A stretch of 64,000 bases of DNA, from assembly GCF_000372725.1 (NCBI RefSeq), contig NW_005200333.1, forward strand, positions 463,365 through 527,364, given 5' to 3'. Every line of letters starts with the position of its first letter. The stretch's first letter is position 1. Below the pieces are notes generated by a model. That model was given only the letters and a program-made list of their open reading frames with translations. It did not search any database and was not told the DNA's origin. This DNA is from Emiliania huxleyi CCMP1516. Its lineage: Eukaryota; Haptophyta; Isochrysidales; Noelaerhabdaceae. Positions 11,233-20,496 of this stretch are shown here, one piece after another. The position numbers and the translations under genes were made by a program.

Positions 11233-11654
11233 ATCCAGCTGTTATTAATTTACAGTGAAGCCTCACATCACAGTGCACGGGCCGCTAAATGCAAATGTGA
11301 ATGTGTGTGGGGATTGGGTGTTGTTGGGTTGGGGGCGCAAGGGAGGGCAGGGGCAAAAGTGGGGCGTGAGGGGGAGATTGTGGGGGATGGTTCGTGCTCA
11401 CACACACACACACTCAATGACTCTGACACTATAGTCGCTACACCTGTAAAGAACCCGAGCCGCGCTAAAGCGGGGCGCTATCCGGCACACACACACACAC
11501 CGCGCACACACACACTGCACTTTAAATCTTTAATTGCCAGTGCGGGGGGCTACCTTTCGACCCTTGTGTGCAGGTTATTTATTACTGACGTACCTTACTG
11601 TTACGAAATGTTACCTTACGTCTCCACCAGCTGGCGGCTGGCTGGGCCCGTCCC

Positions 11655-14286
11655 TCACTGGGTCAACTTGGCCCTCCGAAAGGTGACCGACACACGCAGC
11701 TCTGGCAAATCCTCGGCGGCGATACCATGCGTGTGGTTGAAGCGCACGTCCTCCGTCTGGATCTGCAGCGAGCGCCGCGGCAGCCGCACGCGCACCGGCG
11801 GGCGGCTGCCGTCGCGGTCGTGTGCATAGGTCATCGTCGCCTCGCCGGCGAGGGAGAGGTTGACGAGCGTGTCGCCGGAGAGCTGCCGGTCGTCGCAGTG
11901 CGGGCCGAGGAAATGGCCCTCCGCACGCACGTACCTGAGCGCGTTCGCCTCGTTCGCCTCGAAGCCCGCCAGTGGCGACGGCACCGGAAGCGTGCGCATC
12001 CGGGCGGTCAGCGCGAGCAGCGGCGGCGGCATCGGCGCCCCCAGCGTGACCGAGCGCCGCCGGAGGTCCGTCGTCGCTCCCCATCGCATGCCGAGCGCCG
12101 GGCCGTTGAAGTGGCGCAGCCTCCACCCCGGCTGCTGGCCATCCATCCACTGCAGCAACGCCGCCTCCTCCTCCTCGGTCACAAAATCGTGCACCAAGAA
12201 CAAGCCGCGCAGAACCGCGTGAGCGCGCACCTCGCAACGCCCGCCGGCGGCGGCGTTCACGACGGCGGACTCCGATCCCCGGCCCACCGAGCGCTGGCAG
12301 GGGCCCAGCGCCTGCAGGCTCGCGGGCGCATCGCGGACCGCCGCGGCGCCGGCCACGTCAGCGGTTGCGGGTGAGGCGGCGTCGGCGTCGGCAGAGGCAG
12401 CGGCGGCGCGCAAGGCGGAGCGCGGTCCCACATGCCGCTGGACATGCTCCGCCGCGAAGCGCCCACACGCGGGCGAGAGTGCCGCCCAGAGCAGCTGCAG
12501 CCGCGGCGGCGTGGCTCGCAGCTGCGCGCCGGCCGTCGCCGCGGGGCCGTGTGCCGTCTCGCGCTCGCCGCGCTCCCACAAGTGCTTGTTGGTGACTGAC
12601 GAGGAGCACTGCCACATCGCCTGCTTGCAGAGGCCGCTGAGCGCGTCGCCCGCCGCGCCGCCCGCCGCCTCCTGCGCGGCGCGGCGCACCTAAGATTACC
12701 CGAGATCACCCGAGATTACCCGAGATATGAGGCCGCCTCCTGCGCGGCGTGGCGCACCTCTGGCTGTGCCAGCGCTCCGTCGAGCACGTTGGAGATGTGA
12801 AAGTCGACTGCGCTCGCAGGCACCGCCGTCGACAGCCGCGCCACCAGCGCCGCGCGGCTGCTGGGCAGCGTCGCCGGCGCCTCGCGCGGCGACGGCGCGT
12901 CCGCCGCGGGCAGGTACGCGCGCGCGAGCTTGCACGCCCAACTCGCGCCGCAAACGTGCCGCCCTCGCACGCGCTCCTCCGCCGAACGCTCCGCCCAACC
13001 GCGCGCCGCCGCGTGCAGCATCTCGATGTCGCCCGCCATCCCTCCGAACGCGGCGCGGAGCAGCAGCGCGCCGACCACGCCGTCGACCTCGCCGTCGCCC
13101 GCGGCGGTCGCGGGCAGCGCGGGCGGCGGCACCGCGGCGGCAAACGGCGTGGCGCCGAACGCCGACGCGTGGTCGGCCAAGTCCGCGAGCATAGAGGCGG
13201 GCGGCGCCGGCTTGCCGCCGCCCTCTGGCGCGGGCCACACCTCGCGCCACCGCGCGCTCGCGACGGTGGCGACGGCGTCGAGGATCAGGCGGTGGTGCGA
13301 CGCGTCGAGGGGGTAGCCTGTTCACGGCCATCCCCCTGTGAAGAGGCGCTGCTCACTCCAGCGGACGGCGGGCCACTCGCGAGTGGTCGCGGCCCTTGGG
13401 GTGCGCCGCCATCAGCCAGCAGAGCGGCGGCAGATAGCCCGCGTGCGGCAGCGCGTCCTACAGGGAAGGGTCCTAGAAGGTTCCTGGACGGTTCCTAGAA
13501 GGTTCCAGGAGGGCGTGCTGGCACGTCCTCCACAAATATGATCGGCAGCCGGCGCAGCAGCTCCCCCTCGCCCACCCGCTGCCCGTGCTCGTCCGCCACA
13601 CTCAGCAGCGCCGCCGCGAGCGCCACCGCCTCCGCCACCAGCCCGCGCCGGACGCTCTTCTGCAGCGCGGACTTGAGGAGGCTGAGCAGCGGCGAGATCG
13701 GCGCACTCGCCGCCGCACCCGGCAGCAGGAGCGGCGGCGGCGGCGGGCGTGTTTGGCTCAGCGGCGGCGCGTGCAGCCGGACGCGCGCCGACGCCGCCCC
13801 CGCGCCGAAGCGCAGCGTCAGCTCCTCCGACCAGCCCGCTTCAGCGCCCGGGTTTGACGTCGCCCAGGACACCCGCCAGCCGAGCTCGCCCTTCGCCGGA
13901 AGCAGCGTGCAGTGCAGCACCCGAGCCGCCTGCCGCGCACCCTGCATCAGAGCGCTGAAGGCGTTGCTGCCGGTCACCCTTGGCGTGGGAGGGGAAGGCA
14001 CGGGTCCAGGCTGTGCCGCTGGTGCTGGTGCTGGTGCTGGTGCTGGTGTCGCTTCTGTTGCCGCCGCTGGTGCTGTCGCTTCTGTTGCCGCCGCTGGTGC
14101 TGTCGCTTCTGTTGCCGCCGCTGGTGCTGGCCGTGCTGTCTCGCACATCTCGCACCACAAGAGCTCGGCTCTGACGCCCTTGTGCAAGAATGTGCAAACC
14201 GCGCACGCCCACGGCTGAGCTGGACGGTCGAGCGCCTGCCGCTTCGACGAGGAGGCTGGCGTGGCGGACTGCAAGAAGCGCCGCAT
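11655..14286 (-). CDS. RanBP2-type zinc finger / helical domain / ALKBH4-like dioxygenase fusion
   Basis: Starts at the ATG at 14286 (MRRFLQSATPAS) and ends at the TGA read from 11657-11655. Near residue 26, WACAVCTFLHKG followed by LLWCEMCE is a RanBP2-type zinc finger. Ala/Pro/Glu tandem repeats follow, then a conserved helical region with LLKSALQKSVRRG and LLRRLPIIFVEDV, continuing after an intron as LPPLCWLMAAHPKG and in 13240-12760 as FGGMAGDIEML. The last exon holds a 2-oxoglutarate/Fe(II) dioxygenase core: LFLVHDFVTEEEEAALL, the HxD metal pair in GPHCDDRQ, a distal histidine in FNHTHGI, and RVSVTFRR for 2-oxoglutarate. This arrangement resembles ALKBH4, a demethylase of protein and possibly nucleic acid. 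Introns lie at about 13430-13500, 13325 and 12692-12759. Treating the two halves as one gene rests on continuous frames across short introns; two adjacent genes remain possible. Confidence 0.7.
12664..12759 (-). repeat. Intron with duplicated exon flank (28 bp) in the ALKBH gene
   Basis: 12664-12691 and 12732-12759 are the same 28 bp with one mismatch. Between them are 40 bases of TTACCCGAGAT-type repeats. On the coding strand both copies begin AG|GTGCGCC, so splicing from the first AG|GT to the second removes exactly one copy plus the satellite (68 bp). Confidence 0.9.
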
Positions 14287-14429
14287 GGGAGGGCGGGCGG
14301 GATTTTTTTCTTGTTTTTGATGTGCCGGTGTGTGCCAGTCCGCGCCAGTCCGCGCCCTTGTCGTGCAGTGTGGTATTGGTTCACCCGGCCTGAGGCGCGA
14401 TCTTTCACAGCCTTTTGTTGTAGGGTTTC

Positions 14430-15038
14430 TTAATGCGACGTTTTCTTAATGCCCGCAACCCACGTTAGTGAGCGCATTGCGGACACACCTGCGCCGGTTC
14501 GCAGCCGCTGCATCCTGGAGCACGGGCCCTGGAGCCACACCCGTATAAACCTCGGTTCGACCTCGCGGTGCGAACACGTAGCATGCAGAAGCATGTGCAA
14601 TCGCAGCTTGTCCCGCATGTCGTCGCACCATCCCATCCCCGTGTACACCGTCGTCCACAATTGAACCGCGTTGCGAAGGCGCTGACAAGTCAGCTCCTCC
14701 CTACGAGACATCGGCCTCGGCCCGAGAATCACCGTCACGGCGCTTCGACGTCTCGCCCTTCTCCGACGACTCGTCGTGGACGACGCGGCCGTGCCTCGAC
14801 CGGCTACACCCACAGCTCCATCCTCGTCACCTCGCTCGCGACGCTCCCTCTCCACCAACGGCCTCAATGTGGTGCTCAGATTCGAATGCAACTGGTCACG
14901 CTCGACCGGCTCGCTGATCACCGGCGGGAAGGCGACCGACTGCGGCGCCTCGCCGGCCGCGTCGCTCCCGCCGGCGCCGTCCGTGTCTCCCAACGGAGGC
15001 ATCGCGTTTCGAACCACAACGGACTGCGCGCTCCGCAT
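14430..15038 (-). CDS. Hypothetical protein
   Basis: About 200 residues from the first ATG (MRSAQSVVVRNAMPPLG) to the stop at 14430. The C-terminal half (LQGPCSRMQRL, GMGWCDDMRDKLRLHM) has a mixed, natural amino-acid composition, unlike the Arg/Ala-rich shadow frames nearby, which is the main reason to list it. The N-terminal part holds a Ser/Arg-rich linker. No family is recognised. It lies downstream of, and on the opposite side from, any clear promoter sign. It could be an exon of a larger gene or a chance frame. Confidence 0.3.
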   Translation of the reverse strand: MRSAQSVVVRNAMPPLGDTDGAGGSDAAGEAPQSVAFPPVISEPVERDQLHSNLSTTLRPLVERERRERGDEDGAVGVAGRGTAASSTTSRRRRARRRSAVTVILGPRPMSRREELTCQRLRNAVQLWTTVYTGMGWCDDMRDKLRLHMLLHATCSHREVEPRFIRVWLQGPCSRMQRLRTGAGVSAMRSLTWVAGIKKTSH

Positions 15039-15254
15039 TTCGAACCACCATAACTCGCGGCACCCAGGTGCCGGTGCCAGTGCAGGTGCCACAAGTTTGC
15101 GCCCGGCCCTCTAGCGCCGCGCGCTGGCCCCGGCTGCGTCCCCGCGCGGCCTGCCCGACGGCGTGGCGCCCGCCCTCCACCCACCTCCCCGCGCGGGGCC
15201 GCTCCGGGGCGACCCGGGCGCCCTCCGACCAAACTGCTCTATTACTATCATATA

Positions 15255-15311
15255 ACAGTATTGAGAAGGAAATACTTGGGGCTCTCCGCTGGTCTGTGAG
15301 AGGTTGAGGTG
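15255..15311 (+). repeat. Dispersed repeat, copy 2
   Basis: TATTGAGAAGGAAATA followed by GCTGGTCTGTGAGAGGTTGA, matching both halves of copy 1 at 10481-10550 with a few changes. Confidence 0.7.
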
Positions 15312-16954
15312 CGAGCCCTGGAGGCCCTGGGAATGGGGGAGACTACCCGCGGGCCTAGAAGGCCCGCGCACACTGGTGAGCGCGCCGCGTATACACGGCC
15401 CGCGCGAGACCGCCGCGCGCCGCTCGCTCGCGGTGCCCACCGTGCAAGCCCCGCAGAGGTGCGGGCGAGAGGGCGGCCCGAGCCCGAAAGGGCCCGCCCT
15501 CGACCTTGCTCTACATGGTAACGGATAAGAAGAGAAACTACGGACCGGGACACGCTGTGGTTCAGACGCCCCCCCCCTCGACGCAGTCGAGTGACTCACA
15601 TGAATAGGGAGGAGAAAGTGTCCCCCACATATCACCACAGACGCAGCACAGGGGCTCCAATCCTGTCCCAGCCTGGGGGCCTCGGCTAGATCTCCAGTGG
15701 TGAGTGCGAGGGCTGGATCGACTGCAGCGAGAGTGTGGGTTGTGGACCGTCGGGATAGCGTGTGGCATAGATAGTCCGCGAAGTTTTTCAAAGGACGCTT
15801 GGGACTTTCAAAGTTCCGAGGAAACCGCCCCCCCCGCCCCCCCGCCGCTTTCTTTATAGGCGTCTGGAGGGTGCGTATTCTCGTCCTATCGTCGAGTACA
15901 CGTATTGTTACCGTATTGCGTGGGGGCGGTGCGTATGATTCTCGTGTGGCTCAGTAGAGGGGGCGTTCCGCAGCTAGGGGAACCCCAAAGGCAAAGCGCA
16001 GAACCAACCCTCGGAGACCCGTGTTATATGGCCCTGCGACCGTGCACCCCCCCCACGGTCAAGGAAGAGGGTGCATTCTGCAGTTAAGGGGTAGCCTCCG
16101 ACACCGTACACGGAACCATCCCTCGCTCGGGGAGAGACCTGCTCCGAGTAAAGGGGGTCTAACCCTCGGAGACTCCCGTGTCCGACCGGACTTCTTTTTC
16201 CTTCGCGGCAACGCGATGGCGGCAAGGCTTTTGCGCGCCCGCCCTCGACACGCCGAAGACCAACCGGCGTCGGACCGCGGTGAGACCGCGCCACCCTCCG
16301 CGCCCGCCCGCGCCCGCAGCGTGAACACATACGCGCGTCCCTCTCCGCACGGAAACATACGCGCCAGCCGCGCAGAAGCCTCACATGCAGCGCACATTGG
16401 CATACTCGCTCCCTGGGCCGCCGACGGCCCGGTCGAGCGGGCTGCGCGGCCGCCGCACACCATCAGGCATGCGCACGACCACCCGCAGCACGCCGTAGCC
16501 CACCGCGCAGCCCTGCCAGCCAAGGCTGCGCCTCACAGCTACACAAACAGGGCGCACAACAGAGCACAGCGCACAGCACACGCCGGCGCGCGCGCAGCAC
16601 ACGCAGACTCACGCGCGACTCCAACACACGCGCACAGCACGCGCGCACCGCACGCGAGCGCAGCGCCGCACACAGAGCACACTGGCCCACAGCAGCAGCA
16701 GCAGTCTGCCACAATCCACACCTCACACGCGCGCCCACACTCCCCACGCCGGCGCACGCATTGGGCGTCGCCGAGAGGAACCAACGGATCCAGAAACTGA
16801 CCCCTCAAGGCACCAAGCGGCGGACTCCCTCCAGGCATCTCCAGGCATCAAGCTGGCTCTCCCTCCAGGCATCAAGCTGGCTCCCTCCAGGCACCAAGCC
16901 GAATCCCTCCAGGCATTATGCTGACTTCCCCCAGGCATGAGCTGGCTGCATCTC

Positions 16955-17085
16955 GCGATATCTCGCTGCACCTCGCCAAATCTCGCCTCATATCGCCTAA
17001 TCTCGCCTCATCTCGCCTCTTCTCGCCTCTTCTCGCCTCATCTCGCCTCATCTCGTCTCATCTCGCCTCATCTCGCCTCATCCTC
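16955..17085. repeat. 10-bp tandem array, TCTCGCCTCA type
   Basis: About a dozen copies of TCTCGCCTCA with small variants. It is related to the CGAGAT-type satellites seen inside introns elsewhere in the window. Confidence 0.85.
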
Positions 17086-17118
17086 CTCACCTAGGCTACT
17101 CCCTTAATGTGGGTAAAC

Positions 17119-17142
17119 CATAGTAGCGTGCACGCTACTATG
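17119..17142. repeat. 24-bp perfect palindrome inside the element
   Basis: CATAGTAGCGTG is followed at once by its reverse complement. It overlaps the inner end of the left terminal inverted repeat and could form a cruciform or bind a dimeric protein. Confidence 0.95.
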
Positions 17143-17744
17143 AACAGAGTAGCCCATAAAAAGTTGCCGCGGCAGTCCACGACGAGCCAGCCTGCTGCCG
17201 GCTCGCACGGCAGCCTCTTCCTATGGACCAGCCTCAACTTCCGTACAGTCAACATTTTGTCGCTGCGTGCTCGTGGCGAGCTGTGGCGGCGGTCGAAGTT
17301 GGCCCAGATTCGACGACGAGCGCCGGACGATAGTAGTGTCTCTGTTCGCCCTGTGCATGTCAGGCCAGGCTGCAGCAGGGCACTACCATCGTGCTGCCCT
17401 GTTGCAGCCTGACTTTTCCCACTGTGCACAGTCGCCAGAGCACCACCACCGCCCGGCATCGTGTCACGGCGAGCTCCTTCTGCGCCCGCTCGCGAGGCTC
17501 TCGCGCTGGCACACTTTGGACATCTTCTGCTCGCGTTCGGCGAGCTCTTCTCCGCACTCCTGCCACGGCGCCGTCACCAGACACCTTCTGGTCGGCCTGA
17601 GCCGCGCGGGGTCGCCGGCGGGGGCAACGCGTCGACCTCTCTCTCTGGTGCACCACGGGCCGCGACGGCTGCTGGCAGCAGGCGTGAGGAGGCAGTGTGC
17701 CGGCACAGTCGAGCCGGAGCATCGGGTTCTTGATGCTTGTGGGG

Positions 17745-17826
17745 TCAAGTTTGACCTTATGTGGTATAATATGCAACAATAATGCTCAAGTTTGACCTTA
17801 TGTGGTATAATATGCAACAATAATGC
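17745..17826. repeat. 41-bp perfect tandem duplication
   Basis: 17745-17785 and 17786-17826 are identical. The unit is AT-rich (contains TTATGTGGTATAATATGCAA), unlike its GC-rich surroundings. Confidence 0.95.
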
Positions 17827-18076
17827 TCTGTTATCTCCCGGCTCTTTTTGAGATATGATCCCTCAAAGTCGAATTATGGTTTACTGGTGACCATAGTAGT
17901 GTCTGGCCTGTTTGCGTTTCTTCAAACGATCCTTCAAAGTCTCGACAATCACCAAGCTGCTTATGTGGCACCGCAGAGGCTCCCTTGGGGATGCTTGAGG
18001 CCACCCCAACCACTCACGAAGCCGTACGTGGACGAATTCAAATCTACTTTTATGGTTTACCTACATTAAGGGAGTA

Positions 18077-20496
18077 CTCGACCGCGGTGGCCGAGATCGA
18101 CCCGAGATCGACCCGAGATCGACCCGAGATCGACCCAACAAGGCCCCTCTGGGGGAGAGATCGACCCAACAAGGCCCCAAAGCCCCCTCTCTGGGGGACC
18201 CCTCCCCCCCCACCCCGAGTGTCCGTGTCACCGATGGGGAGCGGGGTGCGAAAAACGAACAGGGGAGGCTGGGGAGGGGGGGGGTCCACTCTGAAGACTG
18301 CCGACCGCGGAGGGGTTTTCTCCCACAGGGTTTTACCCTTTTACCCTCCGCGTGAGGATCGGCGCGGCGAGGGGGTAGGGTCGAATTCGCCGCGCACCAT
18401 TTCACCCCCACAGGATCCCGCCCTCCCCCCCTCATTGGTCCCACCACCTAGAACCCCAACCTTGGCTTCGCACCCTCTCCTTGCGTAGTGTCCCCCGCTA
18501 TGTGTCGCCGTCTTCGGGGCACGCAATCCTGTGCAGTCAGGGCAAGTGGGGGCGAGGCGCAGTCCCATCTCTCCTGTGTACGGGTGGGTTCTGTCCCTAG
18601 TCTCGGAGGGGGGCTTGAAGGTAAGAATATTTTATTTTTCGGAGACGTGTTATGGCCCTGGCTGACCGCGCACCCCCCACCCAGGGCCAGGGCTCTCTAG
18701 CCCGCAGCCCGCCGATGCCGCCGCCTGTGTGTGATCTGTGATCTGTGAGGGTCCGCCCGCAGGCGCGTTTTGTATACCGAGGCGGTGCCCGGTGCCGAGC
18801 GCAGGCCGGAGCCCACAGGTCGGACCTTAAGACAGCATTGTAGATCCCTGGGCGAGGGTGATGGAGAGGGCGGTCTGTCGGCGCGCTAAACCGTAACCCG
18901 CCGGGGCGGGCCGGATCCACGCGCTGTCGGACCGCCCTGTCGGAGGTAGACCGCTCGTCTAGCCAATCAGCCTTAAGCGAGCGGTCTGGCCGTTGGAATG
19001 GCCGAGTTTGGTGGACTTGCGTCCTCGCGTCCGATCGTGGTTGTACAAGCGGCATTATGAACAAGTTACCATCTCCACGACACACTCGGGGAGGGGGGAG
19101 GTCCATGACCTAGTTGCCCGGGCGTGCGGGAGCATGCCCGGCCGTTCGGTCTCGCTCCCATCACCCGTCGACCCTATCCTTCTCAGCTGAGGCCAGAGAA
19201 TTTGTTGGTTGGCTTTGGGGGTGATCCACGCACTCGGTTGCCTGTGTGTGGGAATTAAACTTCCTGGGCAAACTCGGACCAACCATCCATCATGCCGCGA
19301 GACTACAGCGGCCGTCCGTTGCACTTCCGAGGCCTAAAATCGGCGACCGAGGACCAAGCAGAAGCGAAACGCATCCCCCCTTGCCAACGGCGCAGCCGTT
19401 GCAAACGCACGTAACCTTCACACGTCGTAACTGTCAAAGGATGTCAGTAAGCACAGGGCTGGCGAGGTACTTCCAGCCTGCTGTGGGAACAGCTGACGCA
19501 GTCTCGCCGATGCTCGCCCCAGCAAGACAAAAACCCCGAGAGGCGTGGGAGTACCTCGCCAGGAACGGGCAACATAAGCTGTGTCCTTCTGTTTTCACGC
19601 TGCTCAGCACGCCCGCCGGTTAAGCTGCGGTGCAAAACTCTTTTTACCACCTTCAAGTACACCCCCAAGACTCCCCAAAACCGCCCAGGATGAGCTCCTG
19701 AGGTGCCAGTCCGCCCGAGATATGACCGGTTGAAGTTGGGGTTCCACGGTCAGGATGGAGGTGCTGAACTGGATGGGGGTCAGCCAGGGAGGCTGTTGTG
19801 GCGCACCGGACCGCCCCCCAGCACCGTGCCCCACCCAACTGCATCCATGGGAGTCACAAACGGTGCTACACTCGCGGCTGCAAGCACTCACGACACTCAA
19901 ACCCACCACCTGCCTCCTACCCTGTACGAGGAGCCATTTCACCCGTGCAACATCTGCACAGGTGTACCGCCGACGCTCAAGCGCCTGGCCCCTACTAGAG
20001 TAGTCTTGTGGGACCCACAAACGACCAATACATCCACTCGGGGCTGCAGCATGTGTCCAGGGGGGGCATCCCCGTGAAGCAGCCAGCAGGTGCCGGACAC
20101 GGCGTTGGCCGTCTTGGACCGAGATCAGGGCGCAACTGCCTATCTCGTGGGGCTGAAAGACCGTCATGGGGTCGGCTTTGATGCTGCCAATCAGTCGGGT
20201 CGATAGGTGGCGCCCCAGCGAGATGCGTTGCGGGTGCTCGGCGTCGCCTTTGTGTGGCCTGAACGCACTCGCGGGAGCCAGAGAGCAAAGGTGTGCGCGA
20301 ATTGAGGCTTCTGAGCGAGTCCAGGCAAGCCACAGGACCGGCCATGTGCCTTGGTAGTCGAGCGGTGGCCGGAGGTAGCCTCCAGTAGTGCCTCTCAGTT
20401 CGGCACCTCGGTCTCGACCACGACCAGACTGGGAGAAGGACACAGCTTATTCTTCCGTCGACCCACGGGAGGCCGACCGGTTTCTCCTTCTCCTTC
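18077..20496. other. Gene-poor region upstream of the FYVE-ABC1 gene
   Basis: Begins with four copies of CGAGATCGACC next to the mobile element, then a duplicated GATCGACCCAACAAGGCCCC. A 10-bp stem with a 20-base loop lies at 18948-18987. A minus-strand open frame of 279 residues at 19604-20443 has no recognised motif and is not called as a gene. Confidence 0.45.

Larger units (their letters stand above)
10119..11654. other. Intergenic, several small repeats
   Basis: No gene is supported. It contains one member of a dispersed repeat (10481-10550), an 18-bp tandem repeat of GGCCGAAGCCTCGKT type at about 11143-11232, and short CA runs near 11400, 11490 and 11505. Confidence 0.5.
15039..17098. 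other. Gene-poor region, repeats only
   Basis: No gene is supported. It contains a dispersed repeat copy at 15255-15311, a CA/GC-rich stretch at 16320-16750, a tandem array of CTCCAGGCATCAAGCTGG type at about 16820-16940, and a 10-bp array of TCTCGCCTCA type at about 16955-17085 directly before the inverted-repeat element. Confidence 0.5.
17099..18074. mobile_element. Non-autonomous Tc1/mariner-like DNA element (MITE-like)
   Basis: The left end CTCCCTTAATGTGGGTAAAC and the inverted right end CTCCCTTAATGTAGGTAAAC match over 24 bp with one mismatch. The dinucleotide TA lies directly outside both ends (17097-17098 and 18075-18076), the target duplication used by the Tc1/mariner superfamily. The element is 976 bp. 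Inside are a 24-bp perfect palindrome at 17119-17142 and a 41-bp perfect tandem repeat at 17745-17826. No DDE transposase motif was recognised, so it is probably moved by a transposase made elsewhere. The high end-to-end similarity suggests it is fairly young. The superfamily call rests on TIR plus TA only. Confidence 0.75.

Noticed and set aside
15111-15791. 226-residue minus-strand open frame
   Set aside because: It spans a dispersed repeat copy and has no domain; likely chance.
19604-20443. 279-residue minus-strand open frame upstream of the FYVE-ABC1 gene
   Set aside because: No motif, no good start context, and it lies in a repeat-rich region; not enough to call a gene.
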